From Bacteroidales bacterium (GTDB lineage Bacteria > Bacteroidota > Bacteroidia > Bacteroidales > UBA932): 15,057 bases of DNA. The notes beneath the pieces are model-generated. The model made no database searches, had not been told where the DNA came from, and worked only from the letters and a program-made list of their open reading frames with translations. Every line of letters begins with the position of its first letter. Positions within the stretch are counted from its first letter, which is position 1. Positions 7,369 through 14,988 of this stretch are shown here, piece by piece. The stretch is taken from positions 1 through 15,057 of the forward strand of contig JAFZDJ010000054.1 in the NCBI GenBank assembly GCA_017561265.1, written 5' to 3'. The position numbers and the translations under genes are program-made.

Positions 7369-8571
7369 CTAGATTGTACGTCCTGGGTACGCCTTCAATC
7401 CTTCCTCGAGAATGTGAAGTGCCTTCTTCATCTCGTCGATCTCAAGGACATATGCTATTCTGGCATGATTCATTCCCTTTCCTGGTGTCTTGTAGAATGA
7501 TGCCGCAGGAGTTACCATTGTGGTTTCATTGTCAATCCTGAAGTTCTCGAGCATCCATTTTGCGAAAAGCTCGGTGTCATCAACTGGAAGTTCAGCTATT
7601 GTATAGAAGGCTCCCATCGGAAGCGGAGTATAGACTCCTTCCATTCTGTTCAGGCCCTCGATCATGAAGTCCCTTCTCTTGATGTATTCCTCCTTTACAG
7701 CTTCGAAATACTCGTCAGGTGTGTCTAGTGCTCCGATCGAGGCCATCTGTCCGATAACTGGCGGACAGAGTCGCGCCTGAGCAAACTTCATTGCTGCAGC
7801 CATCACCTCCTTGTTGTGTGAAACAATGCATCCGATTCGTGCGCCACAGAGATTGTAACGCTTCGATACAGAATCGATAAGGATTACATTCTGCTCCAGT
7901 CCAGGGATGTTCATTGCTGAGAAATGCGGCTCGTCAGTGTAACAGAACTCTCTGTATACCTCATCGGAAAGAAGGAAGAGGTCGTGTCTGCGTGCAATCT
8001 CTCCGAGTGCGAGCATGCTTTCCTTCGAATACTGTGTTCCTGTAGGGTTGCCTGGGTTGCATACAAGGATTGCCTTGGTCTTATCGGTTATAGCCTTCTC
8101 GAATTCCTCGATAGGTGGAATCTGGAAGCCGTTTCTGATATCGGTCGGTATGGCCTTCAGGGTCAGACCATTCATGAATGCAAAAGTATTGTAGTTCGTA
8201 TAGAAAGGCTCGAGTACGATTACCTCATCACCAGGGTTGCATGCAATCTCCAGAGCCAGGTTGACACTTTCACTACCTGCAACTGTCACGATGAGTTCGT
8301 CTACAGATATATTTATGCCGATCTTTTTGTAATACTTCTCCACAAGTCCCTTTCTCAGATCCATCAGACCTGCTGAATGAGAATAGGAAACATTTTCCGA
8401 AGGATAATTTCTGATAGCTTCAAGTGCACACTCCGGCGACTTTATGTCGGGCTGTCCGAGGTTGAGATGATACACCTTTACTCCCTGTTTCTTTGCTGCG
8501 TCTGCAAATGGTACGAGCTTGCGTATTGCTGAAGCAGGCATCTGCTTAGCCTTTTCTGAAATGCTGGCCAT
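7369..8571 (-). CDS. PLP-dependent class I aminotransferase (aspartate aminotransferase-like)
   Basis: The protein has 400 residues, the normal length for fold-type I, class I aminotransferases, and is cytosolic. It would transfer an amino group between an amino acid and a 2-oxo acid using pyridoxal phosphate. Seen: HLNLGQPDI (35-43), VTVAGSESVNLALE (95-108), CNPGNPTGT (171-179, N175 contacting PLP), LLSDEVYREF (200-209, D203 pairing with the PLP ring nitrogen and Y206), the PLP-binding K237 in DSVSKRYNLCGARIG (233-247), and a C-terminal R371 in HARIAY positioned to bind the substrate carboxylate. The specific amino donor cannot be fixed: aspartate, aromatic and methionine-related enzymes share these motifs. 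It has its own promoter, is divergent from glnN, and ends at the shared AT-rich hairpin. The proximity to glutamine synthetase suggests amino-nitrogen metabolism but does not prove it. Confidence 0.92.
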   Translation of the reverse strand: MASISEKAKQMPASAIRKLVPFADAAKKQGVKVYHLNLGQPDIKSPECALEAIRNYPSENVSYSHSAGLMDLRKGLVEKYYKKIGINISVDELIVTVAGSESVNLALEIACNPGDEVIVLEPFYTNYNTFAFMNGLTLKAIPTDIRNGFQIPPIEEFEKAITDKTKAILVCNPGNPTGTQYSKESMLALGEIARRHDLFLLSDEVYREFCYTDEPHFSAMNIPGLEQNVILIDSVSKRYNLCGARIGCIVSHNKEVMAAAMKFAQARLCPPVIGQMASIGALDTPDEYFEAVKEEYIKRRDFMIEGLNRMEGVYTPLPMGAFYTIAELPVDDTELFAKWMLENFRIDNETTMVTPAASFYKTPGKGMNHARIAYVLEIDEMKKALHILEEGLKAYPGRTI

Positions 8572-8617
8572 ATACTTCGTATAGTCTTTTAATTACTCCG
8601 ATTGTTGTTTCGCGGCG

Positions 8618-8625
8618 CAAAGATA
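8618..8625 (-). promoter_or_regulatory. Bacteroidota -7 element for the aminotransferase gene
   Basis: The minus strand reads TATCTTTG followed by CG, a perfect TAnnTTTG match, 46 bases before the ATG at 8571. It faces away from the identical plus-strand box at 8660-8667. Confidence 0.65.
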
Positions 8626-8659
8626 GCTAAAATTAAGGGAAACTCTCAATGGAATTTAT

Positions 8660-8667
8660 TATCTTTG
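8660..8667 (+). promoter_or_regulatory. Bacteroidota -7 element for glnN
   Basis: TATCTTTG followed by CA is a perfect TAnnTTTG match, 32 bases before the ATG at 8700. It lies downstream of another in-frame ATG at 8649, which therefore would not be in the transcript. No clear -33 box is seen. Confidence 0.65.
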
Positions 8668-8699
8668 CACCAAATTGGCAATTTTTATCTGTATTTCCT

Positions 8700-10877
8700 A
8701 TGGCGACTTTCAGACAAAGGGCTTTGGATGAGGCATCAATGCATGAGGCTGTGCGTTTTTATGCCGACGAAGGACCTGTTTCAAGATATTTCGGACAGAA
8801 TGTACTGGATCTTGGCAAGATGAGGGATTATATGTCTGCACAGGCATATGAGGCAGTTCTTGCTTCTGTCAGATATGGTGCAAAACTCGATAGAAGTGTT
8901 TCCAATGAGATAGCTTCCGGAATGAAAGCCTGGGCTATCGAAATGGGTGCAACACATTATACGCATCTGTTTCAGCCGCTTACAGATTCGACCGCTGAAA
9001 AGCATGAGGCCTTCATTTCGGTCAAGGACGGTGTTGCATTCGAGAAGTTTGACGGTAGTGCTCTTGTCCAGCAGGAACCGGATGCGTCAAGTTTCCCTAA
9101 CGGAGGTTTGAGAAACACTTTCGAAGCTCGAGGATATTCGGCATGGGATCCATCTTCTCCGGTATTCATCATGGATGGAACTCTTTGTATACCATCAGTT
9201 TTCGTTTCGTATACCGGTGAAGCTCTTGATACAAAGGCTCCTAACCTCAAATCCATGCATGCCCTCAGTGAGGCCGCTACTTCGGTTGTCAATCTTTTCG
9301 ATGAAAATGTCAAGTCGGTAAATGTCAATCTGGGAGTAGAACAGGAGTATTTCCTCGTCGATGAGTCTCTGTACAATGCACGTCCGGATCTGATGCTTAC
9401 GGGACGTACTGTGATCGGCCACACTTCGGCAAAGGATCAACAGCTTGAGGATCACTACTTTGGAGCTATACCATCACGCGTCAGCTGCTTCATGAAGGAT
9501 TTTGAAACAGAAGCATATAAGCTCGGCATACTTCTGAAGACACGCCATAACGAGGTTGCACCGAATCAGTTTGAATGTGCTCCTCTGTATTGCGAGGCGA
9601 CTAAGGCGATAGACCAGAACATGATGCTCATGATCCTGATGCAGAAAGTTGCGGAAAAACATCATCTTAAGGTCATATTCCATGAGAAGCCTTTCGATGG
9701 CGTAAATGGTTCAGGAAAGCATTGCAACTGGTCGATCACTACGGATACAGGAGTTAACATCCTTTCGCCTGGCAAGACTCCGACAAAGAACCTTCAGTTC
9801 CTTTCTTTCTATGCGTCTGTATTGAGGGCTGTCCATAAGCATCATTATCTTCTGATGGCTTCTGTGGCATCCTTGAGCAATTCTTATCGTCTTGGCGGAA
9901 ATGAAGCTCCGCCTGCGGTAATGTCGGTATTCTCCGGATCAACTCTTTACGGGGTATTTGAAGCGATAATGCATATGAATGACGTAAAGGAGTCTGTATC
10001 AGATACTCAGGAGTCCATCAAGATCGTAAACTCCATCCCTGAAATCTTTCCGGATAATACAGACAGGAACAGAACTTCTCCTTTTGCCTTTACAGGAAAC
10101 CGTTTCGAATTCCGTGCGGTCGGTTCATCACAGAATGTGGCGACGGCAGTTTGTGTAGTCAACTCTATTGTCGCAGAAAGTCTTAATGAATTCAGATCCT
10201 ATGTCGATGCTCTTGAGGCTGCAGGAGAGGTGAGGTCTTCTGCAGTAATGGCTGTTGTCAGAAGATTCATTACAGAATCCAAAGACATCATGTTCGAAGG
10301 AAACGGTTACAGCAAGGAATGGGAGATTGAAGCTGAAGCTCGTGGACTTAGGGCAGTCAGAAATGTACCTGATGCGTATGAAGTCTTTAACGAGAAGCAG
10401 ACTATAGACCTTTTCAACCGTCTTGGAGTCCTTGCTCCAAACGAGATAGAAGCCAGGTTTGAAATCCTTAACGAGACATACGTCAAGAAGCTTCAGATCG
10501 AGGCACGAATCATCGGAGACATGTGTCTCAATCATGTTATTCCTGCTGCCGTGAAGTATCAGAACATTCTCATTGAAAACGTCAGGGGAATGAAGGAGAT
10601 ATTCGGCGATGAATACCTTTCTTTCTGTTCTTCGGAGATAGAGACGCTCAAGAAGATATCTACATATATCAACAATGTTTCTGTTGATGTGGATGCTCTT
10701 GTAGAGGCTCGCAAAAAAGCAAATATAATTGAGGATATAGCTGAGCGTGCAAAAATATATTCAAGAGATGTAAAGGGTATGATGGAGAAGGTCAGAGTAA
10801 GCGTCGACAATCTTGAGATGCTTATAGATGACGAGGTGTGGCCTTTGCCGAAGTATAGAGAGCTTCTTTTCTTTTAA
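8700..10877 (+). CDS. glnN: Glutamine synthetase type III
   Basis: The protein has 725 residues, matching the ~725-730 of GSIII enzymes found in Bacteroidales and cyanobacteria and much longer than GSI (~470). It makes glutamine from glutamate, ammonia and ATP in the cytosol and is a main entry of ammonium in gut Bacteroidales. Motifs in order (numbered from the ATG at 8700): THYTHLFQPLTDSTAEKHEAF (about 85-105), LRNTFEARGYSAWDP (137-151), NLGVEQEYFLVDE (210-222, metal-binding Glu residues), FDGVNGSGKHCNWS (332-345), LGGNEAPPAVMSVF (398-411), and RNRTSPFAFTGNRFEFRAVG (ATP and glutamate binding). The C-terminal ~200 residues are helical, as usual in GSIII. The longer reading frame from 8649 is rejected because the -7 box lies inside it. 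It is first in a probable four-gene operon. No PII-type regulator or ammonium transporter gene is adjacent. Confidence 0.95.
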   Translation: MATFRQRALDEASMHEAVRFYADEGPVSRYFGQNVLDLGKMRDYMSAQAYEAVLASVRYGAKLDRSVSNEIASGMKAWAIEMGATHYTHLFQPLTDSTAEKHEAFISVKDGVAFEKFDGSALVQQEPDASSFPNGGLRNTFEARGYSAWDPSSPVFIMDGTLCIPSVFVSYTGEALDTKAPNLKSMHALSEAATSVVNLFDENVKSVNVNLGVEQEYFLVDESLYNARPDLMLTGRTVIGHTSAKDQQLEDHYFGAIPSRVSCFMKDFETEAYKLGILLKTRHNEVAPNQFECAPLYCEATKAIDQNMMLMILMQKVAEKHHLKVIFHEKPFDGVNGSGKHCNWSITTDTGVNILSPGKTPTKNLQFLSFYASVLRAVHKHHYLLMASVASLSNSYRLGGNEAPPAVMSVFSGSTLYGVFEAIMHMNDVKESVSDTQESIKIVNSIPEIFPDNTDRNRTSPFAFTGNRFEFRAVGSSQNVATAVCVVNSIVAESLNEFRSYVDALEAAGEVRSSAVMAVVRRFITESKDIMFEGNGYSKEWEIEAEARGLRAVRNVPDAYEVFNEKQTIDLFNRLGVLAPNEIEARFEILNETYVKKLQIEARIIGDMCLNHVIPAAVKYQNILIENVRGMKEIFGDEYLSFCSSEIETLKKISTYINNVSVDVDALVEARKKANIIEDIAERAKIYSRDVKGMMEKVRVSVDNLEMLIDDEVWPLPKYRELLFF

Positions 10878-10907
10878 TTGCTGAAGCTTAAATGGTTAGA
10901 TTGTATT

Positions 10908-11519
10908 ATGTATATTGAAAGTATAAGTAGGGAAGAGCTTGAAAAGCTTGAATATGCATCTTTTCCGGGTAAAATCCAGGTCATAGACAGCGTCGGTGCA
11001 GAATTCAACAGGGCGATTGCTTATCTGCGTTCTCAGAAGATAATAGGTTTTGACACTGAGACCCGCCCTTGTTTCGGACCGAATCAGCCTCGTTATGGTG
11101 TTTCGCTGCTTCAGTTGTCCGGACCAGGAAAAGCATATCTGTTCAGGCTCAAGTCTATGGGCATGCATCGCCGTCTCTGCAATCTTCTTTCCGATAAGAG
11201 GATAATCAAGGTGGGTGCTGCGATTCATGATGATATCAGGGGATTGCAGAAGCTTAATGATTTCAGAGCTGATGGTTTTGTTGATCTTCAGAAGATTGTC
11301 GCTGACTATGGCATCAGGGACAAGAGCGTAAAGAAGATGACTGCAATTATCCTTGGTTTCCGTATTTCCAAGACTCAGCAGTTGTCAAACTGGGAGGCAG
11401 AGGAACTGTCCGAGTCGCAGTGCAAATATGCAGCTACAGATGCTTGGGTGTGCAGGGAAATGTATATCAAGCTGATGAATTCTGAGAAGAATCCTCTCCC
11501 GGAGCAGGTAAATCAATAA
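10908..11519 (+). CDS. 3'-5' exonuclease, DEDDy family (RNase D-like exonuclease domain)
   Basis: The protein has 203 residues, consisting essentially of one exonuclease domain without HRDC domains. It would remove nucleotides from 3' ends of RNA or DNA using two metal ions. The DEDDy residues are visible: D49 and E51 in GFDTET (47-52), D108 or D109 in IHDDIRGL (106-113), and Y174 with D178 in YAATDAW (174-180). LLQLSGP and DLQKI are further family matches. The start at ATG 10908 gives MYIESISREEL; an in-frame TTG at 10878 is possible but would follow the glnN stop immediately. It lies 30 bases after glnN with no clear promoter or terminator between, and 12 bases before the methyltransferase gene, which suggests co-transcription. 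Single-domain forms of this kind are common in Bacteroidales, and their substrate is not established. Confidence 0.88.
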   Translation: MYIESISREELEKLEYASFPGKIQVIDSVGAEFNRAIAYLRSQKIIGFDTETRPCFGPNQPRYGVSLLQLSGPGKAYLFRLKSMGMHRRLCNLLSDKRIIKVGAAIHDDIRGLQKLNDFRADGFVDLQKIVADYGIRDKSVKKMTAIILGFRISKTQQLSNWEAEELSESQCKYAATDAWVCREMYIKLMNSEKNPLPEQVNQ

Positions 11520-11531
11520 AAAGAAATTACA

Positions 11532-12731
11532 ATGATCAAGATAATATTGAGAAAAGGCAGAGATGAATCTCTGCGCAGATTCCATCCTTGGGTGTTTTCC
11601 GGCGCGATAGCCGATGTTCAGGGCAATCCTTCAGAGGGAGATATAGTGGCTGTACATGCTTCAGACGGTTCTTTTCTGGCTTATGGACATTTTCAGATAG
11701 GATCAATCGCTGTTCGCATCCTCAGTTTTGACGAAAGTGCTCTGCATCCTGATTTCTGGGAGGTCATGCTTTCACGCGCTCTTCAGGTCCGTATTTCATG
11801 CGGTCTTCATGGAGGTGATGCAAGCCAATCCAACTGTTACCGCCTCGTTCACGGCGAAGGAGATAATCTCCCTGGTCTTATCATAGATTATTACGACGGT
11901 GTCTGTGTCATGCAGGCTCATTCCGTGGGAATGTTCAGGGCGAAGAAACAGATTTCGGATGCGCTTCAGAAAGTTTATGGCCCGGCATTGAAAGCCGTAT
12001 ATGACAAGAGTTCCGGAACAGCTCCATACAAGGCCGGTCTGGATCTGATAGATGGTTATATGTACCGTCGTGATGATTTCAATGACGATGAGCAGATCGT
12101 CCTTGAGAATGGTCATAAGTTCATGGTCAACTGGACCGAGGGTCAGAAGACCGGATTCTTCCTCGATCAGAGAGAGAACAGAGCCTTGGTCGGCAGTCTG
12201 TCAAAAGGACGTAATGTGTTGAATCTCTTCTGTTATACCGGTGGATTCTCAATTTATGCTTTAGCTGCCGGAGCCAAGCATGTCGATTCTGTAGACAGCT
12301 CAAAGAAAGCCATGATGATGGTGGACAGGAATGTTGCCCTCAATGGTTTTGATGAGTCGGTTCATACAAGCCTCTGCTGTGACGCTATAGATTATCTGCG
12401 CGATGTTCCTGAAGGAAAATATGACCTGATGATCGTAGACCCGCCTGCCTTTGCCAAGCATAGGGGAGCATTGAAGAATGCCCTGAGAGCTTATCAGAGA
12501 CTTAATGCAGCGGCTATATCGAAAGTTGCGCCAGGTGGATATGTATTTACATACAGCTGTTCTCAGGTGGTTGACAAGGAGGCATTTGCGCTTGCAGTCT
12601 TTTCTGCTTCTGCCCAGACAGGCAGAAGCGTGCGTATTCTGGACAGGCTCAACCAGCCATGTGACCACTCGGTCAACATTTATCATCCGGAAGGGGAGTA
12701 TCTCAAAGGCCTCCTTTTATATGTGGAATAA
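11532..12731 (+). CDS. rlmI: 23S rRNA (cytosine-C5)-methyltransferase, RlmI-like class I SAM methyltransferase
   Basis: The protein has 399 residues, close to the 396 of E. coli RlmI, which methylates C1962 of 23S rRNA. An N-terminal PUA-like RNA-binding domain is marked by RRFHPWVFSGAI (15-26) and GSFLAYGHF. The middle region has LVHGEGDNLPGLIIDYYDGV (105-124). The SAM-binding Rossmann domain starts after KTGFFLDQRENR (206-217), with motif I NLFCYTGGFSIYA (231-243), motif IV DPPAFAK (303-309) and motif VI TYSCSQ (340-345), where C343 is the likely catalytic cysteine. The protein is cytosolic. The ATG at 11532 follows an A-rich stretch 12 bases after the exonuclease gene; the next gene begins 10 bases after the stop. 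The exact rRNA position is assigned by homology only; related RlmO/YwbD-type enzymes share the domain layout. Confidence 0.9.
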   Translation: MIKIILRKGRDESLRRFHPWVFSGAIADVQGNPSEGDIVAVHASDGSFLAYGHFQIGSIAVRILSFDESALHPDFWEVMLSRALQVRISCGLHGGDASQSNCYRLVHGEGDNLPGLIIDYYDGVCVMQAHSVGMFRAKKQISDALQKVYGPALKAVYDKSSGTAPYKAGLDLIDGYMYRRDDFNDDEQIVLENGHKFMVNWTEGQKTGFFLDQRENRALVGSLSKGRNVLNLFCYTGGFSIYALAAGAKHVDSVDSSKKAMMMVDRNVALNGFDESVHTSLCCDAIDYLRDVPEGKYDLMIVDPPAFAKHRGALKNALRAYQRLNAAAISKVAPGGYVFTYSCSQVVDKEAFALAVFSASAQTGRSVRILDRLNQPCDHSVNIYHPEGEYLKGLLLYVE

Positions 12732-12741
12732 ACCATTGACT

Positions 12742-14658
12742 ATGAAGATTTTAAAAATTACGGCAGTCCTCATCGCAGGACTGCTGGCTGTTTCGGCACA
12801 TGCGCAGTCCGGCAAATGGGATGAGACTCCTGCCGGTCTTCCATATTACCAGTATCAGGGTCCGTTGCCATATGATGCAGAGGAGAGTGACCCTGCCTTT
12901 CTTTTGGGCAATTACAGATTGAGCCTTAAGACGCATTTAAGCGGAATATACGAGATCATGTCCGGAGAGCGTATCTGGGCGCGATTCAATGCCGATCCGG
13001 AGCGTCCTGATTATGGAAAGAACAGAGCTGTGGCAGTGATAGACAAGCAGGAGGTGGATCTTGTCGGAATCAATGGCATCACTTCCAGCCCTGTAAGGTA
13101 CAGCGTAGAGACTGGAATCGGCTTCACAAGGTATGATTATTGGCTTGATAACGGAGTCAAATGCTCAAGAATGATATCTGTTATGCCTTCTGATGAAATC
13201 AACAAGGGAAATCCATGTTTCCTTGTTTCTGTATCATTTACCAATTCGGGCAAAGGAACAAAGACCATTTCATATATAGAGGCATTTTCTCCGTCTTTTG
13301 TTCCGATAGGGGAGCAGATGATTGCAGCAGGAGACCGTGATGTCAAATATCCTGTTGTTACCGAGGTCGCTTTCCGTTTCCTGAAAGCTTCATTTGCCTC
13401 TTCACCGCAGCATTTCATGCGTTTCACGACTCCGGAAGCCCGCTCTCGCAGGGAAGTGGCGCCTCAGTCTGTCTTTCTGCATGCGGATAATGCTTTCTTA
13501 AGCATCAATGAAGGTGAACTTAAAGCTGTGATGGATGATTTCAGGCTTCGACCTGGAGCTACACGTACCATGCATATCGTAATCGGACTTGCAGATGAGG
13601 ATTATAAGGAGCAGGCTGAAAGAATGGTTGCGGCGGCCGAGAATGGGAAGTATGGTGCTTTCGAATCCATGTGGAAGAAAAATCTTCCTGACTTTTCACC
13701 AGAAAAGGAGAAGGATGTAAGAAGGGAAATGTATTGGAATGCCCATATGCTCGAGTCTTCAGCCGTTTATGACAGCTACTTCAAGGAGACATTTGTGCCT
13801 TCTGGAGCATCTGTGACATATCACGAGGGTACAAAGCTCTCAAATCATGACCACCTTGATGCTGTGCTTCCTCTTTGTTATACAAATCCTGAGCTGGCGA
13901 AATCTGCGTTGAGATATGTAATGAAGCATATGGACCATGACGGCCGTATATATGAAGGCAATGAAGGCTTCGGTTGTATTCCATATTCGTCTGTATTGGA
14001 TGCCGGTCTCCAGGCTCATCTTGCGGCAACTGTGGCGGAATATCTCCGTATAACAGGAGACTATGACTTCCTCGAAGAGAGAGTCAATATATATCCTGTA
14101 GCGGACGGTGATTATCTGAAAGTCATTGAAATTCTCGAAAGATGCTTCATCTGCAACAAGGATATGATTTCTATGTTATCAACCGATTCGGAAAAGCTGG
14201 ACGCAGCCATATCTGTAACGGCATCATATCCTGAACTTCTGACTCAGATGAGACTTTCCGGTAAGGCTTCGGACAAGTTCTGTGATGCAATTGAAAAGTT
14301 CATGACTACATCACAGGAAATATGCGGATCTGCAGAAGATTCATTTGATACATCTTATGCATCTTTCGAACAGCAGATTGATCTTCTAGGAGCTTCTTCA
14401 TCATCTGCATCATTGAAGCGTGATATCTATGATTATCTTCTTGATGAAGGAATAGAGGATGATATGTTTGATCTTTCCAAGAGAAAGCTGTATAGATTCA
14501 TTTACGGCATCTCCACCTTTGATGCGCTTGACTCGCGTTCGATGCTCCGCAAATGCTCGAAAAAGCAGTTTGACGATGCACTTCCGAGTAACTGGTCCCG
14601 CTATTCAGTCCATCCTTATTCATGGCCGTTATACTGTCATTTCAAAATGTCAGAATAA
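12742..14658 (+). CDS. Secreted six-hairpin glycosidase-superfamily protein (GH94/GH36-type N-terminal portion, unusual C-terminus)
   Basis: The protein has 638 residues. Residues 1-21 form a signal peptide with a likely cut after AHA (19-21), so it is periplasmic or exported. Residues about 35-290 look like the beta-sandwich of GH94/GH36-type enzymes (FLLGNYRLSLKTHLSGIYEI, ARFNADPERP, YWLDNGVKCSRMI, VSFTNSGKGTKTI). From about 325 an alpha/alpha-barrel begins: EMYWNAHML, SNHDHLDAVLPLCYTNPELA (367-386), YVMKHMDHDGRIYE, VLDAGLQAHLAATVAEYLRITGDYDFLEE (418-446). After about 450 the expected catalytic-acid segment (a GDWND-like motif in GH94) is absent; the last ~190 residues are helical, Ser/Asp/Glu-rich and not recognised. 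I see no frameshift: the frame stays open and codon use looks even. It may be a divergent or inactive member. It starts 10 bases after rlmI; reading-frame sequence upstream of 12742 overlaps rlmI and lacks the signal peptide, so it is rejected. No terminator is seen after it. Confidence 0.6.
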   Translation: MKILKITAVLIAGLLAVSAHAQSGKWDETPAGLPYYQYQGPLPYDAEESDPAFLLGNYRLSLKTHLSGIYEIMSGERIWARFNADPERPDYGKNRAVAVIDKQEVDLVGINGITSSPVRYSVETGIGFTRYDYWLDNGVKCSRMISVMPSDEINKGNPCFLVSVSFTNSGKGTKTISYIEAFSPSFVPIGEQMIAAGDRDVKYPVVTEVAFRFLKASFASSPQHFMRFTTPEARSRREVAPQSVFLHADNAFLSINEGELKAVMDDFRLRPGATRTMHIVIGLADEDYKEQAERMVAAAENGKYGAFESMWKKNLPDFSPEKEKDVRREMYWNAHMLESSAVYDSYFKETFVPSGASVTYHEGTKLSNHDHLDAVLPLCYTNPELAKSALRYVMKHMDHDGRIYEGNEGFGCIPYSSVLDAGLQAHLAATVAEYLRITGDYDFLEERVNIYPVADGDYLKVIEILERCFICNKDMISMLSTDSEKLDAAISVTASYPELLTQMRLSGKASDKFCDAIEKFMTTSQEICGSAEDSFDTSYASFEQQIDLLGASSSSASLKRDIYDYLLDEGIEDDMFDLSKRKLYRFIYGISTFDALDSRSMLRKCSKKQFDDALPSNWSRYSVHPYSWPLYCHFKMSE

Positions 14659-14681
14659 AACGGATAAAAAGTCAAATTAAT

Positions 14682-14712
14682 TTTGCAATTCAAGCAAAAG
14701 TCCCTATATTTG
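14682..14712 (+). promoter_or_regulatory. Bacteroidota promoter of the tRNA-Cys gene
   Basis: TTTG at 14682-14685 and TATATTTG at 14705-14712 are separated by 19 bases, a full match to the Bacteroidota -33/-7 promoter. The expected start is about 14717, roughly 14 bases before the mature tRNA. This is the best promoter in the window. Confidence 0.85.
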
Positions 14713-14730
14713 CAGTCCCAATACGGAAAT

Positions 14731-14801
14731 GGTGCTTTGGCCGAGCGGTTAGGCACAGGTCTGCAAAACCTGCTACAGCGGTTCGATTCCGCTAGGCACC
14801 T
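14731..14801 (+). tRNA. tRNA-Cys (GCA)
   Basis: This is a 71-base cloverleaf. The acceptor stem pairs 14731-14737 with 14794-14800 (one T-G wobble). The D-arm reads GCC...GGC. The anticodon stem is CAGGT/ACCTG with loop CTGCAAA and anticodon GCA at 14763-14765. The variable loop is CTAC, and the T-stem AGCGG/CCGCT encloses TTCGATT. The discriminator base 14801 is T, the U73 identity base of tRNA-Cys. CCA is not encoded (CTCC follows), so it must be added after transcription. It has its own promoter and terminator and stands alone. Confidence 0.97.
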
Positions 14802-14805
14802 CTCC

Positions 14806-14838
14806 AAAATGCCTCTCAGATAGCTGAGAGGCATTTTT
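14806..14838 (+). terminator. Terminator of tRNA-Cys
   Basis: A 14-bp perfect stem (14806-14819 with 14824-14837) with loop ATAG and core GCCTCTCAG is followed by a T5 tract. Its left arm starts five bases after the tRNA. The A-run on the other side means it could also stop transcription coming from the right. Confidence 0.92.
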
Positions 14839-14941
14839 CGTATATAATGTTTCCTAAAATGTTCCTATTTTGGGGCTACCTTTTGAGAATTATTGGAGAT
14901 TTCTCTTGTTTTTGGGGTAAGCCTCCGATAAAATGCATATT

Positions 14942-14970
14942 GTAGCGGGCAGCGATGCTCGCTACTTTTG
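14942..14970 (+). promoter_or_regulatory. Hairpin overlapping a -7 box upstream of the IS66-like ORF
   Basis: A 10-bp stem (14942-14951 with 14956-14965, one G-T pair) is closed by GCGA, a GNRA-type tetraloop. The right arm overlaps TACTTTTG (14963-14970), a perfect TAnnTTTG -7 match. TTG at 14940-14942, 20 bases upstream, may be the -33 box. The ORF begins 18 bases later, preceded by AAAAAAGGAAAG. Confidence 0.5.
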
Positions 14971-14988
14971 CATAAAAAAGGAAAGCTT

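Noticed and set aside
7924..8376. 150-codon plus-strand frame inside the aminotransferase gene
   Set aside because: It is antisense to a gene with all class I aminotransferase motifs intact; no family resemblance or start signal.
8972..9424. 150-codon minus-strand frame inside glnN
   Set aside because: It is fully contained in a secure gene on the other strand, has no recognisable motif and no -7 box; it is a codon-bias shadow.
10878..10907. TTG start giving ten extra residues to the exonuclease
   Set aside because: The TTG would directly follow the glnN stop codon, and the ATG at 10908 already precedes the whole conserved domain.
12505..12741. N-terminal extension of the glycosidase-like reading frame by 79 codons
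   Set aside because: It overlaps the 3' end of rlmI in another frame, lacks family similarity, and a clean signal peptide begins at 12742.
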